A stretch of 64,000 bases of DNA. Source: a virus. Positions 1 to 11,072 of the stretch are shown piece by piece; position 1 is the first letter of the stretch, and every line of letters begins with the position of its first letter. Below the pieces are notes generated by a model that was not told where the DNA came from, did no database searches, and saw only the letters and a program-made list of their open reading frames with translations. The stretch spans positions 1 to 64,000 of IMG/VR virus record IMGVR_UViG_3300044644_000945. One strand, given 5' to 3'. Position numbers and translations under genes: made by a program.

Positions 1-1
1 T

Positions 2-2275
2 ATAAATGATTTAGTAGCAGATGTTTTTAGTGGATATACTTATAAAACTAGCAAACTTGGAATAAAAGATACTGAAATTCCAAAAGTAGCAAACATAAGA
101 TATATAGAAGGATTAACTAGTAAAAATGTATCTGAGGTTGTTGAAGATCTTAAAGTAAAAATTACTGAAATAGAAAATGATATTAAAACACCTTCTCCTA
201 GATTATTAAAAAAAGAATATAGAAGTACTAAAGTTTATATACCTTCTTTAGATGATAATTATACTATTTCTGGATCATATTATAATAATTACATTGGTGT
301 TACTTTTAGTTCATCTAAATACTCCATGTCTACTGCAAATGAAAATGCATTTTGGAAAGTAATGCCTGTTGTAATTAATACTATTGGTGAAATGTTTGCT
401 GATAAAAATTATGATGCTATATCTTTTACACCTATGGTGAATGCAGAAGATAAGAATAAAGATATGAGATTAAAAGGTTATAATCTTTTTGCTAAAAGAC
501 TTTTTGGTGATTCTTCAATAGTTGCTAAAAATGAAAACTTATCAGTAATTCCTATTCCTGAATTGTTTAAAAATAGAATTAAAGAAAACAAAAACTTTTA
601 TCAAAGAGAAAGAACAACTTCTGCAGTTGATGCATCTAAGAAATTTTTAGAAGCATTAAACTTTGATATAATGTTTAATGCAGAACAGTTTTTAAAAACA
701 CAAGCTGCTGGTAAGATTAAAAATTCTAACAGTCTTACATCAGCTGTAGATGTTATGCAAAAGTTTGTTGCTATTGCAAGTAATAAAGAAACAATAGAAC
801 TTCCTAAACAAGCTGCATATGTTATATATGAAATGCTAGGAAGAAAAAACAAGCTAAGTAAAGACTTATGGTTTAATATAGAACAATGGTCAGGATTTCA
901 AGCTATACATGATAAGTATAAATATGAAAACTTAGATGACAGTGTGCAAGATTATATGGATCTTACACCAGAAGAGATGGGTAAAGCTAATAATGAATTA
1001 GAAAGAGGTATCAATCCTTTTGCTAAGAAAATGGCAATTGTAGAATTTATACATCAAACATTAATAACATTTAATGATTTAGGAGTAACCCCTGGTACAA
1101 AAAGATTATCTGAAGATGTTACAAAAGAATACTTTGAGAAAAGAGGATTTAGAAATGTATATGAAAGAAACATATTAATCAGATTGATGAATCAAATATT
1201 AAACTGGCTCAATGAGAAAGTATTTAATAATGAAAGATTTGAAAAATATGACATGGATAAACTAAATGATCTTGTATTAGATATAGTTGATGATATATAC
1301 AAAGAAGACTATGTAAAGTTTACAAGAGGATTTAAAAAAGTAGGTGATAAGATTATTACACCTGCAGGTGAAGAGTTAGTACTAAAAGATTATGAAGAGT
1401 CTGTTAACTCAGATCCTGTAGCAATGTCTATTATGAATAATATATTAAACAATATATACTTCAATAAAGACAGAAGCATTGGTCCTAAGCTATCTGGTTC
1501 TGCAGCAACAAGAAAGTATGGTAAAACATATAGACCTGTAGATGAAGCATTTCATGATTTTGATATTGTAATACCAATGTCAATGCATGAAACAGAAGCC
1601 ACATACCAAGAAATATTAAGAATTGTTAATGCTAATGTTGATGCTTTAACTCCTGAACTTGTTAGAAAACAACTTTTACCACTTATACAACAACAGACAT
1701 GGTACAAAAACTTTAAAGCTTTGTATCCTACTTTTAAAATAACAAATGCATTTGTTGGTAGAGATCATAAAAAAGGTGAGTCAATTACAGTAGCAGGTGT
1801 TATAGATGGTAAGTTTAAAAATGGACAACATATTAAAGATACAGGATTTGTAGTAGACTTTTTTGTAAGAACAAAAGAATCAGAAGGTAATGTAGAAGAG
1901 TTTGATAACTACTGGAAAACTTGGAAAGGTATATATGAAGCTAAGTTAAAAATGGGAAGGTTAAAAGACCTTGTAGATTTTATATACTTTGATCCATTTA
2001 TCAAAGATGTGTTTAAGTTTACAAATAAAGGTTATAGATATTTTAGTTTTGCTGAACCAGCTGCTGAAGTTATGGAAGCAGAACAAGTAGACAGCTTAGA
2101 ATTAGACGTTAACAATTTGAATTTAACTCCAGAAGTTGTAAATTACTTATATAAGCAAAGTTCGCTTAGACTCAGCCAAGAAAACTTTGGTATACAAGCT
2201 AAAGAAATAATTAGTATATTGCAAGGTTCCAATCTTACAAATCAAGAGATTTTAGAAAAAATAAAATGTTTATAA
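2..2275 (+). CDS. C-terminal part of giant virion protein, nucleotidyltransferase-like motif
   Basis: The reading frame is open from base 2 and has no stop before 2275, so this is the 3' part of a longer gene (at least 757 codons) whose start lies outside the window. The ATG at 326 is internal. At about 1487-1580 it encodes a G-S-A-A-T-x-x-Y-G-x-x-Y-R-P stretch followed shortly by HDFDIVIP. This resembles the GS...DxD metal-binding pattern of minimal nucleotidyltransferase folds; that reading is inference. The next gene starts one base after the stop, so the two are co-translated or at least co-transcribed. The position among late genes and the huge size fit the giant virion or cargo proteins of crAss-like phages. 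I did not see an RNA polymerase DxDGD motif in the visible part. Confidence 0.85.
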   Translation: MNDLVADVFSGYTYKTSKLGIKDTEIPKVANIRYIEGLTSKNVSEVVEDLKVKITEIENDIKTPSPRLLKKEYRSTKVYIPSLDDNYTISGSYYNNYIGVTFSSSKYSMSTANENAFWKVMPVVINTIGEMFADKNYDAISFTPMVNAEDKNKDMRLKGYNLFAKRLFGDSSIVAKNENLSVIPIPELFKNRIKENKNFYQRERTTSAVDASKKFLEALNFDIMFNAEQFLKTQAAGKIKNSNSLTSAVDVMQKFVAIASNKETIELPKQAAYVIYEMLGRKNKLSKDLWFNIEQWSGFQAIHDKYKYENLDDSVQDYMDLTPEEMGKANNELERGINPFAKKMAIVEFIHQTLITFNDLGVTPGTKRLSEDVTKEYFEKRGFRNVYERNILIRLMNQILNWLNEKVFNNERFEKYDMDKLNDLVLDIVDDIYKEDYVKFTRGFKKVGDKIITPAGEELVLKDYEESVNSDPVAMSIMNNILNNIYFNKDRSIGPKLSGSAATRKYGKTYRPVDEAFHDFDIVIPMSMHETEATYQEILRIVNANVDALTPELVRKQLLPLIQQQTWYKNFKALYPTFKITNAFVGRDHKKGESITVAGVIDGKFKNGQHIKDTGFVVDFFVRTKESEGNVEEFDNYWKTWKGIYEAKLKMGRLKDLVDFIYFDPFIKDVFKFTNKGYRYFSFAEPAAEVMEAEQVDSLELDVNNLNLTPEVVNYLYKQSSLRLSQENFGIQAKEIISILQGSNLTNQEILEKIKCL

Positions 2276-2276
2276 T

Positions 2277-5200
2277 ATGAGTTTATCATGTCCTATAGGT
2301 CCAGAGTTTGATGCATTAGTATCAGATTTAAAAAGTACTGCAGCTGCTAGAGCTGCTGTTGCTTTGAATAATGATGTCATACCTGATACTGCTACAGCAC
2401 AAGCACTTTTAGATGCTACACTTTTAGTAAATGAAGATGATAAAATTCGCAAATCTAATGATGCATTTACTTTAAAGAAGATGCAAGAAGAACAGATTAT
2501 GTTAGAAATTTTAAAATCTAATGTAAAAACTAAAGCACAAACTGCTGCTATTAAAGGACTTATTAATTCTAATAAAGAATTTCAAATTGCTTTAAATAAA
2601 AGTATAAAAGAAGGAATACCTGTAAACAAAAACTCTGTTACAAATCTTATAGGTTCTAACTTTGTTGGTGATGCATCTCAATTTGAAAAAACAAAAAGAT
2701 TTGGAATATTTGTACACAACTTTGCAGATAAAGTTATCAAGATAGCTAATGAAGATAATAGAAGAATTAGTGACATAGTTGGAGATTATAAATTCTTTGA
2801 AGATGAGTTAGCTACATTCTATAAAGAAAACTACTTTCAATTAGAAAATTTATCTGATAAAGAATTGTTTAACATGGTAAGAGATGTAGTTGAAAAAATA
2901 GCTGCATTAAAAGGTACAGAACATATTATTATACCAGAGCTTACTGTAATTGGAAAAGGTAGATCAGAAGATAGTTTTATCATAGGTAGAATTGACTTAC
3001 TTGCAATAGACACAAATGGTAAGTTTAAAGTTTATGATTTTAAAACTAAAAAAGTTAGTAATCTTATAGGTGACAAAGATCCTCTTATTGATGGTGTATT
3101 AGAATTAGACAATGTTACAAGAACATTGATGAGTATGACAAATAAAAACTTTCCTACTCTGACTAAAGCTGAAGACATTGTTGCTAAAAAAGCATCTATT
3201 AATATATTAAAAGCTAGTAATTATAAAAGAACTGTATATGACACATGGTCTTTACAGCTTATGTTATATGAAAACATTCTTAAACAATCTGGATTACAAA
3301 AAGGAGGAGACTCTTCTATTGTTGCTTTATTCTATGAGATGGATAAAACTAACACTAGAATGTTAGGAAGAGCTGTACACATGTTTGATACTGAAGATTA
3401 CTATGGTTATGTAGCAGGATTTCTTTCTATGGATAATGACAAGTTAGGTACACTACGTAATAAAGTTACTAAACTTAGAAATGCTGTTGAGTTTGAAATA
3501 CCTACTGGTGAAGAAATACAAGAGGAAGAAGAAAAGAAAGATGTAAAAATACTTGAGTTTTTACCTACTGCAGAACAGGATGAAAAAGTAATTCAAACAA
3601 TAAAAAACATGTTTGAATCACAAATACGTGATGTTCAGGTTAAACTACAGGATGCTAGAGATAAGAAAAAGAATCCAGCACTTATACGCGTGTTTGAAGA
3701 ACAAAAGAAAACACTAGAAGGGTTTTATGAAAACTATAATAAACCACATTCTATATCTGACAATCGTGTGATGCACAATTTTGCAGTAGTACATGAGATT
3801 ACCAGCAATGAAATAACTAAGTCTTTGACAGAAGCAACAGATGCTATTCTAAAATTTAGAAAATCTATATCTAATACACGTGAGTTTTTAAAACATTCTG
3901 AGGTAGTATCTCAAGTGTTTAAGAGAACAAAATCAATGTCTGAAGTTGTTACTTTATTAGATCAGGTAGTTAGAGATGCTATGCAAAATCCTGATAACAA
4001 ATTGGACCAAAATAGTGAGATTGTAAAAAAGATGAATGCTATAAAAACAAACATAGAAATTATAAACTCTATGTTTGCTGAAATAAGTTTAGAATCTACT
4101 GTTAAAATACTATCTTCATTAGGAGAAAAAAGTATGTCAAGAGTGCAAGAACTTTCTAAGGAACCTCTTGATATAGAAATCATGATGCTTGAAAGAAAGA
4201 TTCAAGATTTAAAAGATGGTAAAACTGCAGGATTTTTAAATAAGTTAAAACATGCAACATTAAGTATGTTAAGTAAAACATACAAAGATGGTTTCCAACA
4301 AAATCTTACACAACCTCAAAAAGATTTGATGACTCAAATTGAAGATTTAGAGTTTAAAATACTTACTCTTAGAGGAAGACAAAGTTTTAACTATGATGCA
4401 GACTCATTAAAAAAATATATAAATGCTGTTACAGATCCTACATCAGGATTATATATAGGAGCACAGGATATTATGAATCCAGATGGTGTTATGAGTGGTA
4501 TGATGTTAGATAATTTTATTGCATCTGCAGGTAACTCTGACATGATGATATCTGCATTTACAATGTTCTTAAAAAATGTAAAAAGCATTGCTGTAGAAAA
4601 TGTACAAGAAGATTTTGCTATCATGCAATTTGATAAAGTAAAAGGTGATCTGTTAAAAAAATACAGTTTACAACAGCTTAATGAAATGATGCATGAAGAT
4701 AGAACTACAAAAATCTTCAACTATGAAACAATGGAGGAGGAAGAAAAAACTGCAAGATATTTTGTAAAACCTACTTCTAATGAGTATGATAGAATCTATA
4801 AAGATTTCTCAAACCAGTATGCTAAAATTCAAAAAGAAATTAAGAGCTTAAAAGCTGCATTCTCTAGTAAAGAACCTGGTACACAGGAGTTTACAGATCT
4901 TGAAAAAGAATACTATGATAAGATAAATGAAAGAAATGTATTTACAGAAGCTAACATACAATGGCTTGTAGATAATACAAGTTTACCATACAAGGCAAAG
5001 TTTTATGAGTTCCAAAAGATGTTACCATTTGAAATCAGAAATGAACTTCAAAAGAAATATCATGAGATTGAAATTATAAAAGCAAGTCTTGATGTATCAT
5101 CAGAAGAGTTTTTAAGTGATGAAGATTTAGACAGATTAGAACAAATTGAGTATGAACTAAGACAGCTCAAACAGGAGGCTAAATTGCAAAATCCTAATTA

Positions 5201-8200
5201 TGAGAAGTATATAGATATGTTTAACCAGTTATATAAGTTTGTAGAAGACACAAACAAATATGAGTTAGCATATCAAAATGCAAAGATTAAATATGAGGTT
5301 GATGATCCAGAAAAATGGCAGAAATGGTTAGACAGAAATACTGTTATAAAACCTACTGATCAATGGTACAAAGATCTTAGTGATATATATGATGAAAGAA
5401 ATGCTATACTAAGTAAATACTATGGTGAAAATTTTGTATTACAAGGTTTATTTGAAGAAAGAAAAAACTTGTTAGCTCCACACAAAGTACTAGGTGAGCT
5501 TAAGATTAAAAACTTAGATGAAAATACTATTTTAAGACTAGATCAAATAGAAGTTGAAATCAATCGTGTTATTGAGTCAAGTGGTAAAACTAAAGTAAAA
5601 ATGGAAGCTGAAGATGCTGAAATGTTATCTGAGCTAAATATAATGTTAGATAGAATGTCTACCATGTCATTAGTAAAAGATTATGATCTGCAGTTTAAAA
5701 GTAAAACTAGAAACTTAGAAAACAAGTATGCTAATTATATTAATGCATCTGTTGCATATCAGTTAGAAAGAGATTCTGCAACACCAGAAAGATTAGCTGA
5801 GTTAGAATCTGACTATTTAAAATATGAAAATCAGTTTTTTACATATGAGGCAGAGTTTAAAACTTGGTATGAAAGTTTTCACAATATAACTTATAAGTCT
5901 ATTAGAGAAGATGAAAGTTATTTTAAAGATAACAGGATACCTAAAGATTTTAATTATCAAAGAACTGTATCTGATGAAATGAAGTCTGTATACATGGAAG
6001 AAAAACCAGGTGGTAGATATAGAATTAAAACTCTAAGAACAGATGAGTATTATGATACTAGAACAGGTGAACAACTTACAGATGAACAAATAGAAAACTT
6101 TACTGATGCAGAACTAAATGAATTAGTTGCAACAGGTGAACTTGAGTTTATTGAAGGTGCATACAACAAAGACTTTTTAAAGTCTGCAGATGGTATTCCT
6201 ATGCCTAAAAACATACAAAAAATAGATGGTGTATACACTGTTATACCAGGTATGGAAAACATGATGGTAACAGATCCATTAACAGGTCAATCATTTCCTG
6301 CAGTAAATCCTAAATACATGCAGTTGATGAATAATCCTGAAGTATTTAATTTTTACAATCAACTTATGGACATGTACTTTAAACTACAAAATAAAGTTGA
6401 TGGTAGAAGAACAGGGTACTTAGTACCAGGTATGGCAGCATCTACAATAGAAAACTTTTCTACATTAGGTATAAGTGATAGTATTAAAAAACAAATGGAT
6501 ACCTACATAGATAAAGAACTTAGAGTTAAAGGTAGTCAACAAGACTATATTGACAACAGTTATGGAGCTTTAGGTGATGTAATAAAACTGTCTGGAGCTA
6601 ATCAGTTACCTTTAACATTACAAACTACTGATAGTATAGGTGCATTAATGCAATATGCAGGTGAAGCACATTATAAAGCAGCAATGCAAGAAGCAGCACC
6701 AGTTGCTAATATGACAATAGAATATCTTGAGATGTTATCTGGAAATATTCAAAATAAAATAGATGCAAAAGATTTTACATATATAGATCCTATTACAAAT
6801 AAAAAATCTACAGTAGACTGGAACAAAAGACTTAAAGAGATCAATAAAGTTATTGAGATTTTAAAATATGAAAAAAGAAAATTTGTAAATGGGCAAGCTA
6901 ACAATCCTGAAGAAAAAAACAGACAGCTTACAAAAATTGTTAAACAAGTAATGTCATATACAAGTTTTGTAAGGATGGGATTTGATGTTGTAAACCAGAC
7001 TAAAAACTACATTTCTGGTAATGTACAATCATTTCTTGCAGCAGGAGGACTTGATGATAGTTCACACTACTCTAAGCAAAACTGGATGTGGGCACAAAAA
7101 CAATTTTATGGAACTTTTATACCTAATTACTTTTCTGACTGGGGTAAAGTAAATGATGTGAGTGAGTCTACAATGCTATATAGAAAATTTAATCCTTTAC
7201 AAAAAGAATTTAATAAATATACAAAAGAAACAGCTGGAAGTACAGAAAGAAGAGCTATAGGTAAATTTATGAATCCTTCAGAACTTGCATACATGATACA
7301 AGAAAAAGGTGATGGAGCTATAGGTATAGTTGTAATGTATTCCATTTTAGATAGTTATAAATATAAAGTATTTACAACAGATGCTGCAGGTAACAAAGTA
7401 TATACTAAAAATCCAGATGGTACTGATAAAACAGTAAGTGCACATGAGGTGTATTATCAAGATGCTAATAAGTTATTACAGATAAGAAAAGATGTAGAGT
7501 TTACTAAAGAAGATGAAAAGTTTCTTAGAAATATTATTTATTCTGAAATGCGTAGAACACAAGGTAACTATGCATCATGGGACCAAACTAAATTTGAAGA
7601 AAACATCATTGGTAAATTAGTATTCTACTACAGAAAATATATCATACCACAGTTTTTAAACAGATTTGGATATCTAAGACCTAACTGGGAAGGTTCTGAA
7701 GTAACAATAGGTTATTGGAGAGCTTTGGCAAAAGTATACAAAGCATATGGATTTGTAGAAACTACAAAATACTTTTTTAACTTTGGTAAACAAGGTACAA
7801 AAGCTATTAGTACAGCAGCTATAGGTAAGTTATATACTAGAAGTATATCACATGCAAGAAGAGATTTTGTAGCAATGGCTATATTAACCATGGTTTCAAT
7901 GGCTGCTTTACAATATGTTAAACGTAAAGATGATGATGATGAAGAATTAGGATTCTTAGAAGGTAATGCTATAAGATTGTTATGGGGTGTAAAAGGTGAA
8001 ACTACTGCAATGTTTCCTTTAGGAGGAGGCTCTTCTGAATATATTAGAAACTTTACAAGTTTAACTACATATACGCGAGAACTTAATGCAGCTAAAAAAT
8101 TATCAACTCATGCATTAAGTACACTTGCAGCATTAAGCATGAATGGTGGTGAAGAACCAGATCCAGAATATGATAGTGAACTTTACAATGCAATATGGAA

Positions 8201-8348
8201 AGAAGCATACTATAATAGAAAATCAGGTGCATATGAAAAAGGAGATATGAAACTTACAAAAGATTTTGTAGACCTTACAGGATGGAAAAACTTTAGAGAT
8301 ATGTTAGATCCTAATTATAGAATTGACATACTGAAGCGTAACCAATAA
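2277..8348 (+). CDS. Giant virion-associated protein (2023 aa) with PD-(D/E)XK nuclease motif
   Basis: A 2023-residue protein, probably packaged in or attached to the virion. Around residues 220-256 it carries E...GRIDLLAID...KVYDFKT, the D...(D/E)XK signature of RecB-like PD-(D/E)XK nucleases. The middle (about 400-1150) is rich in charged heptad-like helices that would form coiled coils. Near residue 1865 there is a short hydrophobic stretch (AILTMVSMAALQYV) followed by KRKDDDDEE. It begins directly after the stop of the upstream giant gene. A nuclease inside a virion protein could process host or phage DNA during entry, but the domain could also be inactive. Family assignment to crAss-like giant proteins is by size and position only. 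Confidence 0.9.
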   Translation: MSLSCPIGPEFDALVSDLKSTAAARAAVALNNDVIPDTATAQALLDATLLVNEDDKIRKSNDAFTLKKMQEEQIMLEILKSNVKTKAQTAAIKGLINSNKEFQIALNKSIKEGIPVNKNSVTNLIGSNFVGDASQFEKTKRFGIFVHNFADKVIKIANEDNRRISDIVGDYKFFEDELATFYKENYFQLENLSDKELFNMVRDVVEKIAALKGTEHIIIPELTVIGKGRSEDSFIIGRIDLLAIDTNGKFKVYDFKTKKVSNLIGDKDPLIDGVLELDNVTRTLMSMTNKNFPTLTKAEDIVAKKASINILKASNYKRTVYDTWSLQLMLYENILKQSGLQKGGDSSIVALFYEMDKTNTRMLGRAVHMFDTEDYYGYVAGFLSMDNDKLGTLRNKVTKLRNAVEFEIPTGEEIQEEEEKKDVKILEFLPTAEQDEKVIQTIKNMFESQIRDVQVKLQDARDKKKNPALIRVFEEQKKTLEGFYENYNKPHSISDNRVMHNFAVVHEITSNEITKSLTEATDAILKFRKSISNTREFLKHSEVVSQVFKRTKSMSEVVTLLDQVVRDAMQNPDNKLDQNSEIVKKMNAIKTNIEIINSMFAEISLESTVKILSSLGEKSMSRVQELSKEPLDIEIMMLERKIQDLKDGKTAGFLNKLKHATLSMLSKTYKDGFQQNLTQPQKDLMTQIEDLEFKILTLRGRQSFNYDADSLKKYINAVTDPTSGLYIGAQDIMNPDGVMSGMMLDNFIASAGNSDMMISAFTMFLKNVKSIAVENVQEDFAIMQFDKVKGDLLKKYSLQQLNEMMHEDRTTKIFNYETMEEEEKTARYFVKPTSNEYDRIYKDFSNQYAKIQKEIKSLKAAFSSKEPGTQEFTDLEKEYYDKINERNVFTEANIQWLVDNTSLPYKAKFYEFQKMLPFEIRNELQKKYHEIEIIKASLDVSSEEFLSDEDLDRLEQIEYELRQLKQEAKLQNPNYEKYIDMFNQLYKFVEDTNKYELAYQNAKIKYEVDDPEKWQKWLDRNTVIKPTDQWYKDLSDIYDERNAILSKYYGENFVLQGLFEERKNLLAPHKVLGELKIKNLDENTILRLDQIEVEINRVIESSGKTKVKMEAEDAEMLSELNIMLDRMSTMSLVKDYDLQFKSKTRNLENKYANYINASVAYQLERDSATPERLAELESDYLKYENQFFTYEAEFKTWYESFHNITYKSIREDESYFKDNRIPKDFNYQRTVSDEMKSVYMEEKPGGRYRIKTLRTDEYYDTRTGEQLTDEQIENFTDAELNELVATGELEFIEGAYNKDFLKSADGIPMPKNIQKIDGVYTVIPGMENMMVTDPLTGQSFPAVNPKYMQLMNNPEVFNFYNQLMDMYFKLQNKVDGRRTGYLVPGMAASTIENFSTLGISDSIKKQMDTYIDKELRVKGSQQDYIDNSYGALGDVIKLSGANQLPLTLQTTDSIGALMQYAGEAHYKAAMQEAAPVANMTIEYLEMLSGNIQNKIDAKDFTYIDPITNKKSTVDWNKRLKEINKVIEILKYEKRKFVNGQANNPEEKNRQLTKIVKQVMSYTSFVRMGFDVVNQTKNYISGNVQSFLAAGGLDDSSHYSKQNWMWAQKQFYGTFIPNYFSDWGKVNDVSESTMLYRKFNPLQKEFNKYTKETAGSTERRAIGKFMNPSELAYMIQEKGDGAIGIVVMYSILDSYKYKVFTTDAAGNKVYTKNPDGTDKTVSAHEVYYQDANKLLQIRKDVEFTKEDEKFLRNIIYSEMRRTQGNYASWDQTKFEENIIGKLVFYYRKYIIPQFLNRFGYLRPNWEGSEVTIGYWRALAKVYKAYGFVETTKYFFNFGKQGTKAISTAAIGKLYTRSISHARRDFVAMAILTMVSMAALQYVKRKDDDDEELGFLEGNAIRLLWGVKGETTAMFPLGGGSSEYIRNFTSLTTYTRELNAAKKLSTHALSTLAALSMNGGEEPDPEYDSELYNAIWKEAYYNRKSGAYEKGDMKLTKDFVDLTGWKNFRDMLDPNYRIDILKRNQ

Positions 8349-8381
8349 TTTTGTATATTATAATGTAATATCCTCTGTATC

Positions 8382-10766
8382 ATGTCAAAAATAATTGTAC
8401 CATTACATTTTGCAAAATTAAACTCTACGCCTGCAAATGTAGAAACAGGATTTAAAAAATTCTATCTGCGAGGTGAATGGTTTAAGTTATATAATGGTAT
8501 AACAGAAATTGATGTTGTACTGGACAGACCTTTAGATAACTATATACCAATTCCTGGTATTATTACAGCTAGTGATACTGTACTTACAGCAATTGAAAAA
8601 TTAGATTATGCTATAGGCAATATTAATCCAAATGTTCTTTGGGGTAGTATTACAGGTAACATCTTAGCACAAACAGATCTTATAGCATATATAGCAGCAC
8701 TTCCTGCAAGTCCACTTTCAGCATTACCATTTACAACAGATCATTTAGCTGCAACAAACAATCAATATGTAATAGGAGATCTTGTTTGGTATCTTGGAAA
8801 TGTATATAGATGCATTGCTAGTAATGATTCTATCATACCTACTAGCACATTATATTGGACTAGTTTAGGAGCAGGATATCCATTAGTTCAACAACCAGCA
8901 GATTGGAATTCAACAAGTGGTAATAATCAGATACTTAATAAACCTACAATACCAACTACTCCAAATTTACAACAAGTAACTACTGTAGGAGCAATAACTT
9001 CAGATGCAATAACAGTTGCAGGTATATATTCAGGAAACTTATATTCAGATGGATTTAGTTTTGGTATTAGTGATGGTTATGATGCTAATTATAATTTATT
9101 ATATACACCTTATAGTGGTTTACAAATAACTGATACAATAAATTCTGTTAGTATTTATCAAGATGCAAGTATAGGATTTCAAACTGCTGCAGGTTATGGA
9201 AATTTAAGATCAGATTTAGTAACAGGTTCTCAGGGTTGGCAATTACCTAATGCTTCTGGCACTTTAGCTTTATTTTCTGATATACCAACAGTTGGTACAT
9301 GGGGTGCATTAAACTATCCTACATGGACTGCAGGTACACCATTTGTAAAAATGACAGGTGTTGGAACATTTGCTTTAGACACAAATACATATTTAACTAC
9401 AACTGCTGCGGCTCTTACATACTTTCCTATACCTACAGGTACAATATCACAATATATTAGAGGAGATGGTTCATTAGCTACTTTCCCAAGTACAGCTATT
9501 CCAACGCTTCAACAAGTAGTTACTGCTGGAAACATTATAACAACTCCTTTTACTCACACAAGTACAGGTTTTGAAAATACATTTAATGCTTCTAGTATAA
9601 ACATAATAGATAAAAATATTCCTGGATTAAACTCTGGTATATTCTATCAAGTTAATGGACTATATCGTACTTATGCTGGTTTAACACAAAGCCTTGTTTT
9701 TGCTCCATTTGATGGACTTGCTCCTCCAAATAGAACTATAACAATACCAAATGCTACAGGCACAATGGCTTTGCTTTCTGATATTCCAAGTGGAGGAGTT
9801 ACTTCAGTAGGATTAACTATGCCATCTGCTTTTACTGTAACAAATAGTCCAATTACTTCAAGTGGTGATATAGCTGTAACAGGCGCAGGTACAGTTAATC
9901 AATATGTTAGAGGTGATGGTACACTTGCTAATTTCCCTAATTCAACAGGGGGTGGTTCATCAGTTAATTATTATCTTAATGGTAGTGTATCTCAAGGTAC
10001 ATTTGGTGGTGATACTTATTATCAATTAAGTAAAACACCAATACTTGGAGCAGGTACTAACTTTACAAGAACAAATGGTGCAGGTAATGGATATATCGCA
10101 TCGTTCATAACTGATGCAGGTGATCCTAGTCAATTAAATATACCTGGTGGAAATTGGAATGTAGAGTTTTATTTTAATGCAAGCAGTGGTGGTGGTTCAC
10201 CTAGTTTTTATGCTGAGCTTTATAAAGTGAGTGCAGCAAATGTTTTTACGCTTATTGCAAGTGACTCTCTTAATCCTGAAGGTATTACAAATGGTACAAC
10301 TGTTGATCAATACTTCACTTCAATTCCTGTTCCTCAAACTACATTACTTGTTACTGATAGATTGGCTGTTAGAATATTTGTAAATACAGGGGGTAGAACT
10401 ATTACACTACATACTGAAAATGGTAATTTATCAGAAGTATTAACTACATTTACAACAGGATTAACTGCATTAAATGGATTAACCCAACAAGTGCAATTTT
10501 TTAATGTTGGAACAGGAGCTACAAATTTTAATATATCATCAAGTGGTGATACACATACATTTAATCTATTATTTAATATAAGAAGGAATGCAAATAATTC
10601 TTCTAATAATAATATAAATTATTGTGGATATGCTCCAGATGGTTCAGCAGAATCATCAGCAGTATGGACTATAACAAGATTAACAATATCTGCAAGTGGA
10701 GCAATAACCATTGCAACTGCTACAAACGTAGCTTGGACAAATAGAGAATCAGCAACATATATTTAA
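8382..10766 (+). CDS. Tail-fibre-like protein with repeated QYxRGDG motifs
   Basis: A 794-aa protein rich in T, S, G, N and A, typical of phage fibres and receptor-binding proteins. Two internal repeats are visible: LQQV-T-x-G-x-I-T (about residues 195 and 375) and QYxRGDGxLAxFP (about 360 and 505). Each is followed by segments ending in GTLALFSDIP or GTMALLSDIP, a recurring linker in fibres of Bacteroidota phages. The C-terminal 250 residues look like a beta-sandwich or adhesin head. The start ATG at 8382 follows an AT-rich intergenic stretch with TATATTATAATG. It probably sits distally on the tail and contacts host surface glycans; receptor identity is unknown. Confidence 0.85.
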   Translation: MSKIIVPLHFAKLNSTPANVETGFKKFYLRGEWFKLYNGITEIDVVLDRPLDNYIPIPGIITASDTVLTAIEKLDYAIGNINPNVLWGSITGNILAQTDLIAYIAALPASPLSALPFTTDHLAATNNQYVIGDLVWYLGNVYRCIASNDSIIPTSTLYWTSLGAGYPLVQQPADWNSTSGNNQILNKPTIPTTPNLQQVTTVGAITSDAITVAGIYSGNLYSDGFSFGISDGYDANYNLLYTPYSGLQITDTINSVSIYQDASIGFQTAAGYGNLRSDLVTGSQGWQLPNASGTLALFSDIPTVGTWGALNYPTWTAGTPFVKMTGVGTFALDTNTYLTTTAAALTYFPIPTGTISQYIRGDGSLATFPSTAIPTLQQVVTAGNIITTPFTHTSTGFENTFNASSINIIDKNIPGLNSGIFYQVNGLYRTYAGLTQSLVFAPFDGLAPPNRTITIPNATGTMALLSDIPSGGVTSVGLTMPSAFTVTNSPITSSGDIAVTGAGTVNQYVRGDGTLANFPNSTGGGSSVNYYLNGSVSQGTFGGDTYYQLSKTPILGAGTNFTRTNGAGNGYIASFITDAGDPSQLNIPGGNWNVEFYFNASSGGGSPSFYAELYKVSAANVFTLIASDSLNPEGITNGTTVDQYFTSIPVPQTTLLVTDRLAVRIFVNTGGRTITLHTENGNLSEVLTTFTTGLTALNGLTQQVQFFNVGTGATNFNISSSGDTHTFNLLFNIRRNANNSSNNNINYCGYAPDGSAESSAVWTITRLTISASGAITIATATNVAWTNRESATYI

Positions 10767-10778
10767 AAAATAGAAATT

Positions 10779-11069
10779 ATGCCAATTACAAGTACAAATC
10801 CAATAGAAGTAGATGGGAATGTTTACCCATATTTTATGGTTAATTTAGCAATATCACCATTAGTTAAACCAACTGATATAGGTGGTAGTGTAGCTATGAG
10901 ATTAACTCCTTATAGAGTGATAGAGGATGGGAGTTCAGTGAGTCTTCCTGACAATTCTATTCCTATAACATATATGGATGTTTTTGATAGTGGAGATTCA
11001 GATGCTATAAATGCAGCAGCAACAATTATGGGTGCATTGCAAACATTTATTAATGATAAAAATCTATAA
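10779..11069 (+). CDS. Small hypothetical protein in tail adhesin cluster (96 aa)
   Basis: Real gene by its A-rich leader (aaaatagaaatt before ATG), 12-base spacing from the fibre gene and 3-base spacing to the next adhesin. The product is a soluble 96-aa protein with no signal peptide or membrane segment. I do not recognise a family. Position suggests a small structural or assembly partner of the flanking fibre and adhesin proteins. Confidence 0.75.
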   Translation: MPITSTNPIEVDGNVYPYFMVNLAISPLVKPTDIGGSVAMRLTPYRVIEDGSSVSLPDNSIPITYMDVFDSGDSDAINAAATIMGALQTFINDKNL

Positions 11070-11072
11070 TAG

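Noticed and set aside
326-328. ATG at 326 as the start of the first gene
   Set aside because: The same frame is open all the way to base 2, with protein-like sequence, so the gene begins outside the window.
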